Shown one piece after another: positions 7,221 through 15,599 of a DNA stretch of 17,013 nucleotides. Within the stretch, counting starts at the first letter, position 1, and each line of letters begins with the position of its first letter. The notes under the pieces are model-generated. The model did no database searches and had not been told where the DNA came from. It saw only the letters and a program-made list of their open reading frames with translations. Source of the stretch: JAUSNA01 sp964568885. GTDB taxonomy: Bacteria; Patescibacteriota; Microgenomatia; Levybacterales; GWA1-39-11. A program made the translations under genes and the position numbers. The DNA is taken from assembly GCA_964568885.1 (NCBI GenBank), contig CAZMSF010000022.1, positions 1 to 17,013 on the forward strand, given 5' to 3'.

Positions 7221-7759
7221 TGTTTTTGAACTTTAACTGTTGCCGACTCTTCGGTAATTTTTCCCAAAGAGACTTCGTATCCAAATCCTGAGAGTTTTTC
7301 TGTGCATGTTCCTGCAATTCCGCCGCAAACATAACTGAGTTTCTGCTCATCTTTGAGTTTTGTCAGAACAACGTCTGTTGTCGTTGAGCAGTCGACGCAT
7401 TTGGGATTGGCGGCAGACTGCCCTTTATATACAATCGTGATATCGGAATTGGGAATAGCAACAGTTTTTCCTTTTACAAGAGTCAGTTCAATTATGGGGT
7501 TTGCGGAAGTCGGACTCACGGCAAGAGTCGGTTGTTGAGCGGTTGTAGGAACAGGCGTTGGGGAAGGAACAACAGAAGTCATTTTCTTGCCCATCGCAAG
7601 ATATAGCACAGCAAAGAGAAGAATAAGAGCTAAAACTATCCCAAGGAGCATAAGCAGTTTTTTGTTTGATTTTTTTTCCGGAGGCACAATCGGAACTTGC
7701 GTTGGCTCCACCGGAGGAGCTGGCTGTTGTGTAACTGTTACTGGTTGATTGTTGTCCAT
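7217..7759 (-). CDS. Membrane-anchored extracytoplasmic protein with Cys pairs, partner of the M4 peptidase
   Basis: 180 aa. A Pro/Gln-rich cytoplasmic N-terminus (1-28) is followed by a lysine cluster and one membrane helix (about 35-56), a Pro/Thr/Ser linker (about 63-85) and a compact beta-rich domain (about 88-180). The domain has four Cys: a CVDC pair and two more in CGGIAGTC, suggesting two disulfides. Its pattern (VKGKTVAIPNSDITIVY, a Cys-containing loop, then GYEVSLGKITEE) loosely recalls small secreted beta-sandwich proteins with a 'CPxxxxC' loop; the similarity is too weak to name a family. It is sandwiched between the Clp gene (10-nt gap) and the M4 peptidase (4-nt overlap), so it may tether, localise or inhibit the peptidase or act in its maturation. 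That role is inferred from coupling only. Confidence 0.75.
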   Translation of the reverse strand: MDNNQPVTVTQQPAPPVEPTQVPIVPPEKKSNKKLLMLLGIVLALILLFAVLYLAMGKKMTSVVPSPTPVPTTAQQPTLAVSPTSANPIIELTLVKGKTVAIPNSDITIVYKGQSAANPKCVDCSTTTDVVLTKLKDEQKLSYVCGGIAGTCTEKLSGFGYEVSLGKITEESATVKVQKQ

Positions 7760-7769
7760 AAGGCGCTAC

Positions 7770-10688
7770 CTATTGTGTTTGAATGGAATCCGGCTGCATT
7801 TGTGTTCCATCGGTTCCAACTGTTGGTTGTGAAGCAGCAGTAGTAGCAGCCGGAACAGTAGTGCCGCTATCCGCAGTAAACGGATTGAAGGGCGGAGGGG
7901 TCAGAGGATTTTGGACAGGAGTGTATGGGTCGGCAATCATCCCTGTCGGCTGAGCAGGTTGCTGTGCGATACCGTTGCCCGGTTGCACAACCTGCTGACC
8001 ATCCACTGTTGTACCCGGAGCAGGAGGTGTTCCCGATGGAGGTGGGACCTGACCGGCGACAGGGGTTGTCCCGGGTTGTTGGGTCACCAATTTTACGAAT
8101 GTGTATTCGGACTTTGCCTCATCATAATCAACTTTTATCGTGTCGCCCGCAACAAATTTTTGGCCGATGATTTGGATACTTATCGGATTTTCTATAGCAT
8201 TTTGGATAAGACGCCGCAGAGGCCTTGCTCCATAAACCGGATCAAATCCCTCATCCCCCAATTTCTCAAGTGCTTTATCTGAAACTTCAAGAACAAAACC
8301 TTGGTCTTTGAGAAGCTTTGCGGTTTTGCCAATATTTATGCCTGCAATTTGCTTCATGTCCTGTTTTCTCAAAGGTTTAAATATTACTACACCGTCAAAC
8401 CTGTTCACAAGCTCAGGGCGGAAGAATTTTGTTAGCTCTTCCATCAATTTTTTGGAAAGGTCTGCAAACATTTTTTGCATTTGCGGGTCTTGCCCAGGCA
8501 CTTTTGGCACCACCGTAACTGCCCCTCCCGACCCCACAACTCCACCGGAGGGAGCGGTAGTAGTAGGAGGTGGCGCAACCTGTGCAGTGGCTGTGACTGT
8601 AGTTGACGCTGATGCGGTTGAAGGCACTGCCGCCGCTTGAGGCGCTGCCGACTTGGCGTCTTGTGCGGCTTTTTTCTCACCTGCCTGCTTGGCATTTGTT
8701 AATGCTTCTTGGATAGTCGTACTTCCGATATTGGATGTCGCAACAACAATGGTATTTTTGAACGAAATGGTATTGCCTTTGTTATCGGTAAGTCTTCCGT
8801 CTTCCAAAAGCTGAAGCAGAATATTAAAAACGTCAGGATGAGCCTTTTCAACCTCGTCCAAAAGAACAATTGAATACGGTTTTGCTCTCACCGCCTCTGT
8901 AAGTTGGCCCCCCTCCTCATACCCGACGTACCCGGGAGGAGCACCGATGAGCTTTGCGACCTCATGTTTTTCCATATATTCGGACATGTCAAGCCGCACC
9001 ATCGCATCATCGCGGCCAAATAGAATTTCGGCTAGAGTTTTTGCCAATTCCGTTTTTCCGACCCCGGTCGGTCCTAAGAAAATAAATGATGCAATCGGCC
9101 GATTTGCAGCGGCAAGCCCAATGCGTCCACGCCGTACCGCCTCCGAAACCACCGCCACCGCTTCTTCTTGGTCAATAAGTCTTTTGTGTATAAGGTCTTC
9201 AAGCTGCAAAAGCTTTTTCCCTTCATCCTCGGTAAGTTTTGTAATTGGAATGCCGGTCCAGTCGGACACCACTTTTTCGATGTCTGCTCTTTTTACCTCA
9301 GTATCCTGCCTCTGTCCTTGTGCATGCTTGAGTTTTACTTCTGCTGCTGCTTCATCAAGAAGGTCTATTGCTTTGTCGGGAAGATATCTTTCTCCAACAT
9401 ATTTTTTAGAAAGTGTAACTGAAAATTTTATCGCATCGGGTGTTAAGACTACCGAATGATATTTTTCATATTTTTCCTTCAAAACCTCAAGCATTTTCAT
9501 AGCGGTCTCTTCATCCGGTTCATCAACTATCACAGATTGAAACCGTCTTTGAAACGCTTTGTCTTTCTCAAAGTACTTTCGAAACTCCGCTGTGGTTGTT
9601 GTACCGATAAGCTGCAACTGACCCCGTGCCAAGTAGGGTTTTATGATATTTGATGCATCCATCGCCCCTCCCCCTTGCTCACCGGCACCGATAAGTGTGT
9701 GTATTTCATCAATGAAAAGAAGAATTTTCCCATCGGAAATCTGTACTTCTTTAATGACATTTTTGAGCCGTTCTTCAAATTCTCCCCTGTGTGAAGCACC
9801 GGCAATAAGAGCTGCCAAATCAAGCTCTATTATTTTTTTATTTTTGAGCTGGTCTGGAACGGTGCCTTTAATAATATTTTGAGATAATCCTTCAATAACG
9901 GCTGTTTTTCCGACTCCTGCCTCACCAATAATAATCGGGTTATTTTTCGTTCTTCGAAGCAATATGTGGGTTAAACGCTCTATTTCCTTATCGCGTCCGA
10001 CTACCGGGTCAAGCTTTCCGGCCTTTGCCTCCTCCGTCAAATCGATACCGAATTGCTCAAGCACCGACTTTTTACCTGCTGCCTGAAATGTAGGATTTTT
10101 TGAAAGATTTTTTTCCACTCCTTCTTTTTGAACACCTTTTGCTGAAAGGTATTGCGCGGTGGAATCGGCATTGAAAAGAGAAAGCAATATGTCTTCAGGC
10201 GTTATAAAACTCGACCCCCTATTTTTTGCTGTCGTAAACGCATCATCAAATATTTTCTGAGAGGTTGGAGACAAAATGGGGGTTCCCTCAAAAGTTCCGG
10301 GAGTCTGTTTCTGCTGAAGTTCTCGCGCTAAATCTCCGACATTTATGGAAAACTCTTGAAGAGTTTTATAGACTTCTTTGTCGTACAGTAGTCCTAACAG
10401 CACAACATCGGGTTCAATTTGTGCTTGTTTTGCCCGTTTTGCTTCGTTTTGAGCTTGCTGTAAGACAAGATTTGCACGTGCATCAAGATGAGTAAGGCTT
10501 TCTACATTTTGCCTTTTCACCGGATCCATGCCGGGAGATGAGGTAGGGCTTTCAACAATCGCCTGTGGGGCTTGTTGTTGTGGCTGACCTGCGCTGTTCT
10601 GTCCGTTACCGTCAGCATTGTTTTGACCCTGTTGTTGCTGCTCTTCTTCCTCACCGTATTTTTTTGTTGAAAATAAATTGCCAAACAT
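7770..10688 (-). CDS. Hsp100/Clp AAA+ ATPase (ClpC/ClpB type) with atypical insertions
   Basis: 972 aa, longer than the usual 810-860. Order: Gln/Asn/Gly-rich extension (1-55), Clp N domain (about 62-195), AAA1 with Walker A GEAGVGKT (255-262), Walker B ending D327-E328 and arginines 381-382, then AAA2 with Walker A GPTGVGKT (539-546), Walker B ending D611-E612, sensor-1 Asn653, arginine finger Arg757, and the C-terminal small domain with GARPLRR (820-826). Both ATPase sites look active. The coiled-coil middle domain is essentially missing between DEAAAE (445-450) and DWTGIP (476-481), so it is not a standard ClpB. The region after TSNIGS (651-656), where ClpC/ClpA carry the ClpP-docking IGF/VGF loop, is replaced by about 85 residues of Ala/Thr/Pro-rich sequence. 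A Pro/Gln/Thr tail of about 100 residues ends the protein. It likely remodels proteins as a hexamer; ClpP dependence is doubtful. The gene follows the VirB6-like gene by 77 nt. Confidence 0.9.
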   Translation of the reverse strand: MFGNLFSTKKYGEEEEQQQQGQNNADGNGQNSAGQPQQQAPQAIVESPTSSPGMDPVKRQNVESLTHLDARANLVLQQAQNEAKRAKQAQIEPDVVLLGLLYDKEVYKTLQEFSINVGDLARELQQKQTPGTFEGTPILSPTSQKIFDDAFTTAKNRGSSFITPEDILLSLFNADSTAQYLSAKGVQKEGVEKNLSKNPTFQAAGKKSVLEQFGIDLTEEAKAGKLDPVVGRDKEIERLTHILLRRTKNNPIIIGEAGVGKTAVIEGLSQNIIKGTVPDQLKNKKIIELDLAALIAGASHRGEFEERLKNVIKEVQISDGKILLFIDEIHTLIGAGEQGGGAMDASNIIKPYLARGQLQLIGTTTTAEFRKYFEKDKAFQRRFQSVIVDEPDEETAMKMLEVLKEKYEKYHSVVLTPDAIKFSVTLSKKYVGERYLPDKAIDLLDEAAAEVKLKHAQGQRQDTEVKRADIEKVVSDWTGIPITKLTEDEGKKLLQLEDLIHKRLIDQEEAVAVVSEAVRRGRIGLAAANRPIASFIFLGPTGVGKTELAKTLAEILFGRDDAMVRLDMSEYMEKHEVAKLIGAPPGYVGYEEGGQLTEAVRAKPYSIVLLDEVEKAHPDVFNILLQLLEDGRLTDNKGNTISFKNTIVVATSNIGSTTIQEALTNAKQAGEKKAAQDAKSAAPQAAAVPSTASASTTVTATAQVAPPPTTTAPSGGVVGSGGAVTVVPKVPGQDPQMQKMFADLSKKLMEELTKFFRPELVNRFDGVVIFKPLRKQDMKQIAGINIGKTAKLLKDQGFVLEVSDKALEKLGDEGFDPVYGARPLRRLIQNAIENPISIQIIGQKFVAGDTIKVDYDEAKSEYTFVKLVTQQPGTTPVAGQVPPPSGTPPAPGTTVDGQQVVQPGNGIAQQPAQPTGMIADPYTPVQNPLTPPPFNPFTADSGTTVPAATTAASQPTVGTDGTQMQPDSIQTQ

Positions 10689-10697
10689 ATTTTATTT

Positions 10698-10727
10698 ATT
10701 ATGAAGCATTTCCGCCTCCGGCTTCAA
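10698..10727 (-). promoter_or_regulatory. Possible promoter and overlapping inverted repeat before the Clp gene
   Basis: On the minus strand TTGAAG (10722-10727), 18 nt, and CATAAT (10698-10703) lie 9 nt before the ATG. A 6-bp inverted repeat TGAAGC/GCTTCA (10702-10707 and 10721-10726, 13-nt loop) overlaps both boxes, and its loop contains GGAGG. It could be an operator, an RNA hairpin, or chance. There is no T run, so it is not a classical terminator for the preceding gene. Confidence 0.35.
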
Positions 10728-10765
10728 GCAATAACATAGCTTCTTTTAAAAGCCAAAATGCTTAT

Positions 10766-13152
10766 CTACCCCATCGGGGAACCGGGAGGAGGCATTCCTC
10801 CATCGTCTCTATTTCCGCCATTTTCCTCCTGGTTATTATCCCTTTCCTCACCCAGAGGAGTAAATTCCGGTTTTTCGCTACCCGGTGGCATCTCCCCAAG
10901 CTCTTTTGACTTTTCTTCTCCCGGTAGCTCCTCATGCATTGCCATCTCCGCGTGCCCGGCTTTTGTTTCCTCGCCTCTCTCAACCATGGTGTCCTCATCC
11001 TCTTTTTTTGCGTCTACCCCCGTAAGAACTTGCTTTGCCGCTTCGAGCTTTGCCTTAAGGTAAGAAATAACTTCTGCCTTTGAAAACCCTCCAAGAAGAA
11101 GGAATGGCAAAATATTAGCAACCCGATCCATACCTTTATCAACATTTTCCTGATTATCGGAACTTAATAAATTAATTGTCTCGGTAATATTATCGATATC
11201 CTGCTGCATAAACGCATGCTTGTCGGTAGGTATTCCGTTGGGACCAACCGGGGTTTCCATATTCTGGTAGTTCTCGACCCACATTTTCCGTACATCCTCA
11301 TACTCTTCAATGCTCACCTGCTGAACCTGATTCTGCTGGGGAAGCTTTATGTTTTTGATACTTGTTACTCCTTCTCTCTTTTGGCCCGGCACAACAGCCT
11401 TCGTCTTGTCATTAATCTCCTCCGATACTTTAGATGCGGACAAGACGTTGTCTGCCAATTTGTCGCCTTTCTTCTGTTGAGAAACGAGTTTTTCCTTAAT
11501 TGTCGTGAATTTCTGACGGTCATTGGTTGCCGTAACAACGGTAGGCTTTGAAATCTTCTCCAGCGTATCGTGGAATCTGCTAACTTCAGAACGAGACACG
11601 GTATCGTGTTTCATCATCGATGTCTCATAGCGCGCGATGTCCCTCATCTTTGGAATTGTAAGATTTGCAAGTCGCAAGACATCCCGAGTTTCACGAATGG
11701 ACTGAAGATTTGTGAGAGATGCCCGCTCCAAAGTACTTGCAGTTCTTGCTGCGGGAATTTCCATTGTCCTTTTATTGAAAAATGGAATAGCTTTTGCAAG
11801 TCCAAAAGGAGATGGCTGTTGCGGAGGCTGTCCGGGAGGTGTCGGTGGGGGTGTCCCTCCATATGCTTTATTAAACCATGAATTCTGAGTAATTCTTTTT
11901 ACAACCGGACTTTCTGAAATAGAAACATTATTCAGATAATCAAGAAATATCTGTAGCAAGAGAAACGGTAGTAAAATGACAACCCACAACATGAGAAGTG
12001 CAACTACATAGAGAGCAAATGTATCTCTCAGATTTACGGAATTATTAAGATCAATTTGTTGTCCGGGGCCTCCAAGAAGGATGTTGATTGCTGTGGGATA
12101 TGTTTGAGTTCCCACCTTTGAAAAATCAAAACTCATGGGTATTCCTCTTCTCCACACATTCACTAACCCATGTAAAAAGAGGGCAAAAAGCGGTGNNNNN
12201 NNNNNNNNNNNNNNNNNNNNNNNNNNNNNNNNNNNNNNNNNNNNNNNNNNNNNNNNNNNNNNNNNNNNNNNNNNNNNNNNNNNNNNNNNNNNNNNATTCC
12301 TCTTCTCCACACATTCACTAACCCATGTAAAAAGAGGGCAAAAAGCGGTGCATACAATAACCATCGGAAGAATTCTCCTACCCAAATTTTGGCCGTATTT
12401 CGTACCGGTCGAAAAAACAAAAGAAGCGGAAAAATCGGAGAAACAATAATGAAAAACCACATGATGATTTTTCTTATGAGAAGAAGCCCTGTCATGACGT
12501 AGTAGGTAATCGCTGTAAGTTTTACCAACAGAAGAGATATGAATGCAGATTCGTCAAATTCTATTCCCACTCTCCGGAACCCGATAAAATCATATTTGAA
12601 CGCAATATACAAAAGATCGCTCGAATTGATATTTCGGTTGGCTCCATCCACCGGGTCTTTTACATTCAGGAAAAAGCCCTGAATGACATCGGTTGCCTGG
12701 TATAAAAAGCGTATGAGCGCAAACGACAGAACAACAAGAATGATAATGATAATAAAGCGAGGTATGAAGCGCATGACCGTCAAGTTCTGTCCGCGGGTGA
12801 CTATCATAACAAATGCTGCACCGAGCACAAATAAGGCCAAGAGAACGAACACAATATTTCGCACTAACGCCCAAAACTCTTCAATTGGATTGTTGTTGGC
12901 TCCTGTCGGAAGAGTAATCCAACGGTAGTTCTCAATAGATAATGTCCAATCTAAAAATTCATCAGAACGGGTAGCTGTCTTTCCGACAAAAGTTACTTCC
13001 TGGTCTTTCACCCAGCCTGTGGTTACATCAGGAGTAGGGCTTATTTGACCATTCTGAACTTGAGCAAAGGAATGAGGAACAAACGTAAAAAAATTAATAA
13101 AAAGCAATGAAAACAATAAAAATTTTATGAAGTTGGGCAGTTTTTTTATCAT
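10766..13152 (-). CDS. VirB6/TrbL-like polytopic membrane protein of a type IV secretion-like apparatus (interrupted by an assembly gap)
   Basis: Collapsing the gap at 12196-12295 (100 N plus one 55-nt copy) gives a single 743-aa frame; the 2232 nt are exactly divisible by three and the joint reads WRRGIPMSFDF. Residues 1-30 are a signal peptide ending SFA. Hydrophobic helices follow near 99-118, 130-150, 205-225, 229-248, 263-281 and 327-352. A Pro-rich hinge (about 381-397) then leads into a roughly 345-residue hydrophilic, mostly helical and increasingly acidic domain ending GGMPPPGSPMG. This architecture, right after a VirB2/TrbC-type pilin, is typical of CPR VirB6/TrbL-like proteins, which form the inner-membrane channel of type IV secretion or conjugation machines. 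Other parts (VirB4, VirD4, VirB8-10) are not in the window. The start lies 1 nt after the pilin stop, so the two are coupled. No Shine-Dalgarno site is seen. Confidence 0.75.
12141..12350. other. Scaffolding gap: 100 N flanked by identical 55-nt overlap copies
   Basis: The 55 nt at 12141-12195 and 12296-12350 are identical, with exactly 100 N between, just as in the dnaJ gap. Removing one copy and the N run joins the two halves of the VirB6-like gene in frame. Without collapsing, the locus would be misread as two overlapping genes. Confidence 0.9.
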
Positions 13153-13153
13153 A

Positions 13154-13468
13154 CTAATTGAATCCGGGTATCTTTAAGATATCGTGTGTAACGACTTGAA
13201 TGAAAACAAAGCCAAAAATTGCCAGAAGTATCCCGATGATTGCGTAAGTAATATAGGATTTACCTGTTTGAAGACGCTGCGGATCACCCCTTGAGACGAG
13301 AAGATGGTAACCGCCAATGATAAGAAAAAGAACTCCCACCATTCCAATAAGCCCCAAACCCCAGGAATAAAATCTCTCAACAAATCCCGCCGGCGTATTA
13401 GGAAGACAACCGAAATCTGTCAGAATCTCTTTTCCAGGGTCACACATGGTGGCTACTATTCCAAACAT
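13154..13468 (-). CDS. VirB2/TrbC-type pilin-like small membrane protein
   Basis: 104 aa with two membrane helices (about 34-57 and 72-95) joined by a short polar hairpin, SRGDPQRLQTGKSYIT (59-74). The GDP-x-(R/K)-x-Q-x-(A/G)-(K/R) loop between two helices is the hallmark of the pilin family found widely in CPR genomes and annotated as TrbC/VirB2. Such proteins form the extracellular pilus of type IV secretion systems. The N-terminus carries two Cys (9 and 21) and no long leader peptide. The gene is first in its unit, has a good promoter whose -10 lies 5 nt before the ATG, and its stop is 1 nt before the VirB6-like start. Whether it builds a DNA-transfer pilus or an attachment fibre is unknown. 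Confidence 0.8.
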   Translation of the reverse strand: MFGIVATMCDPGKEILTDFGCLPNTPAGFVERFYSWGLGLIGMVGVLFLIIGGYHLLVSRGDPQRLQTGKSYITYAIIGILLAIFGFVFIQVVTHDILKIPGFN

Positions 13469-13473
13469 ACTAA

Positions 13474-13501
13474 TTTATAGTAACATTTTTGGGCTTTGCA
13501 A
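13474..13501 (-). promoter_or_regulatory. Promoter of the pilin / VirB6-like / Clp / M4 unit
   Basis: On the minus strand TTGCAA (13496-13501), 16 nt, and TATAAA (13474-13479) precede the ATG by 5 nt, so the expected transcription start is about at the start codon. The 199-nt gap between dnaK and the pilin gene (13469-13667) otherwise shows no gene and no clear terminator, only a direct repeat AAATGCT (13614-13620, 13631-13637). Confidence 0.55.
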
Positions 13502-13667
13502 GGCAATAAAACAAACTATTGCGAACAACTGAAAACGGCCTCAAAACGGGAAAATACAAGAATTGAGTACTTTCTTAAAAACAAGGGAAATAGAAATTTG
13601 CGAAGATTAAGGCAAATGCTATGGGAAAATAAATGCTGCAAGACAAAACACCCTATACTAAAACTAT

Positions 13668-15578
13668 CTAGTCTACGACCTGGCCTTCTTCCGCCTCTTT
13701 TTTGTCATCGCCCACTTTTTTTTCATCGTTCTTACCCTCCTCTGAAGTGTTTTCTCCATCAGTAGGCTGTTCCTGTTGTCCACCTGTTTGGGAATACATT
13801 TTTTCACCTACCTTCGAAATTTTCTCAGAGAGTTCTTTTGTTTTTGCCTCTATTTCGTCCTTATCCTCACCGTCTTTTACTTTCTTAAGTGCCTCAATTG
13901 CTTCTTCGACATCCTTCTTATCCGCTTCCTCAACTTTCCCCTCCATGTCTTTCATTGACTTTTCTGCGGTAAAAATGAGGTTGTCGGCCGAATTTTTCAC
14001 TTCAATCAGCTCTTTCTTTTTCGAATCCTCCTCGGCGTGTGCTTCCGCGTCCTGCGTCATCTTCTTTATTTCATCGTCCGTCAATCCGGTCGAACCGGTA
14101 ATTTTTATACTCTGCTCTTTTCCTGTTGCCTTATCCTTTGCCGTCACGGATAAAATGCCGGAGGCATCGATATCAAACGTAACCTCAACCTGAGGTACAC
14201 CCCGGGGAGCAGGAGGAATTCCGTCCAAAATGAAGCGTCCCAATGACTTATTGTCCATCGCCATGGGCCTTTCTCCTTGAACAACATTTATTTCAACCTG
14301 GGTTTGGTTATCTGCGGCGGTTGAAAAGACTTGAGATTTTTTTGTCGGAATTGTCGTATTCTTCTCAATAAGCGGGGTTGCTACACCACCCATAGTCTCA
14401 ATTCCAAGCGTTAACGGAGTAACATCAAGAAGCAATACATCTTTTACCTCTCCTCCCAAAACACCCGCCTGCACGGCAGCTCCAACCGCAACGACTTCGT
14501 CGGGGTTCACGGATTTATTTGGTTCTTTACCGAAGAATTTTGAAACCTCTTCAATAATTTTCGGCATTCTTGTCATTCCTCCAACGAGTATTACCTCATC
14601 AATTCCCGATGTTTCAATTTTCGCGTCCTTCAGTGCTTGTTTTACGGGACCAAACGAACGCTCAACAAGTGGAGCAACCAAACTTTCCAGTTTTGAACGG
14701 GTGATTTTCGTCGTCAGATGCAATGGGCCCGAAGGACCTTGGGTAATGAATGGCTGATTAATTTCGGCCTCCATCGATGTGGAGAGTTCGATTTTCGCTT
14801 TTTCAGCCGACTCTTTCAACCGCTGCAGGGCCTGAGGATCCTGACGCAAATCGATATTGTTGTCCTTTTTGAATTCATCTGCCAAATAGTCAATTATCGT
14901 CTGATCAAAGTCATCCCCTCCAAGGTGGGTGTCCCCGTTTGTTGCTTTCACCTCATACACTCCTTCTCCCAGTTCTAAAATTGAGATATCAAATGTACCG
15001 CCACCAAGGTCATATACGGCAACGGTGTGAGCGTGTTTTTTGTCCAAACCATACGCAAGAGCTGCTGCGGTCGGCTCGTTTACAATTCTTAATACTTCGA
15101 GACCGGCAATTTCCCCTGCCTGTTTGGTCGCTTGACGTTGTGCGTCATCAAAATATGCCGGCACGGTAATAACCGCTTGAGTTACTTTGTCACCCAAATA
15201 ATTCTCGGCGTCTTTTTTGAGTTTTTGAAGAATTTGTGCAGATATCTCTTGAGGGGTAAATGTTTTGCCATCTACCTCAACAACGGCCATGCCGTCTCTT
15301 CCTGATTTTACATCATACGGAAGAAGTTTTAAGTCGCGCTGCACCGACTCATCTTTCAATTTGCGGCCCATAAGTCTTTTTACCGAAAAAATAATCTTTT
15401 TCGGCTTTAGGACCATCTGCCGTTTTGCCACATCTCCAACTACCCGTTCAATAGGGTCTACAACCGAAGGGGTCGTATTCCGACCTTCGGATGAGAATAT
15501 GACTTTTGGAGATCCTCCCTCCATAACAGCCATACATGAATTAGTTGTTCCTAAATCGATTCCAATTATTTTTCCCAT
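13668..15578 (-). CDS. dnaK: Chaperone DnaK (Hsp70)
   Basis: 636 aa, full length. The nucleotide-binding domain carries the three Hsp70 signatures: IDLGTTNS (7-14), VYDLGGGTFDISI (188-200) and VILVGGMTRMPKI (329-341). The interdomain linker VLLLDVTPL (381-389) is followed by the beta-sandwich substrate-binding domain and the helical lid, then a charged, disordered tail ending EEGQVVD. DnaK binds unfolded segments in an ATP cycle driven by DnaJ and reset by GrpE. It is the third gene of the heat-shock operon, 21 nt after grpE. The intergenic stretch is AT-only near the start and has no Shine-Dalgarno site, which is notable for a gene expected to be highly expressed. No clear terminator follows the stop. 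Confidence 0.98.
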   Translation of the reverse strand: MGKIIGIDLGTTNSCMAVMEGGSPKVIFSSEGRNTTPSVVDPIERVVGDVAKRQMVLKPKKIIFSVKRLMGRKLKDESVQRDLKLLPYDVKSGRDGMAVVEVDGKTFTPQEISAQILQKLKKDAENYLGDKVTQAVITVPAYFDDAQRQATKQAGEIAGLEVLRIVNEPTAAALAYGLDKKHAHTVAVYDLGGGTFDISILELGEGVYEVKATNGDTHLGGDDFDQTIIDYLADEFKKDNNIDLRQDPQALQRLKESAEKAKIELSTSMEAEINQPFITQGPSGPLHLTTKITRSKLESLVAPLVERSFGPVKQALKDAKIETSGIDEVILVGGMTRMPKIIEEVSKFFGKEPNKSVNPDEVVAVGAAVQAGVLGGEVKDVLLLDVTPLTLGIETMGGVATPLIEKNTTIPTKKSQVFSTAADNQTQVEINVVQGERPMAMDNKSLGRFILDGIPPAPRGVPQVEVTFDIDASGILSVTAKDKATGKEQSIKITGSTGLTDDEIKKMTQDAEAHAEEDSKKKELIEVKNSADNLIFTAEKSMKDMEGKVEEADKKDVEEAIEALKKVKDGEDKDEIEAKTKELSEKISKVGEKMYSQTGGQQEQPTDGENTSEEGKNDEKKVGDDKKEAEEGQVVD

Positions 15579-15599
15579 ATGTTTTTTTTATTATCTATT

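Noticed and set aside
8947..9459. Plus-strand open frame of 170 codons opposite the Clp gene
   Set aside because: It lies antisense to the well-conserved AAA core, is Ser-rich as expected from reverse-complement coding, and has no family features.
12163..12460. Two overlapping VirB6-like genes
   Set aside because: The overlap exists only because the 55-nt flank is present twice; the merged sequence is one frame.
13469..13667. Rho-independent terminator after dnaK
   Set aside because: No GC-rich hairpin followed by a T run is visible; only a short direct repeat.
13496..13765. Plus-strand 89-codon frame covering the dnaK-pilin intergenic region
   Set aside because: It overlaps the dnaK 3' end, crosses the pilin promoter, and its composition is not protein-like; no start signal.
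13702..14193. Plus-strand open frame of 163 codons opposite dnaK
   Set aside because: Antisense shadow of the DnaK C-terminal region, dominated by Ser and Phe from complemented Glu/Lys codons.
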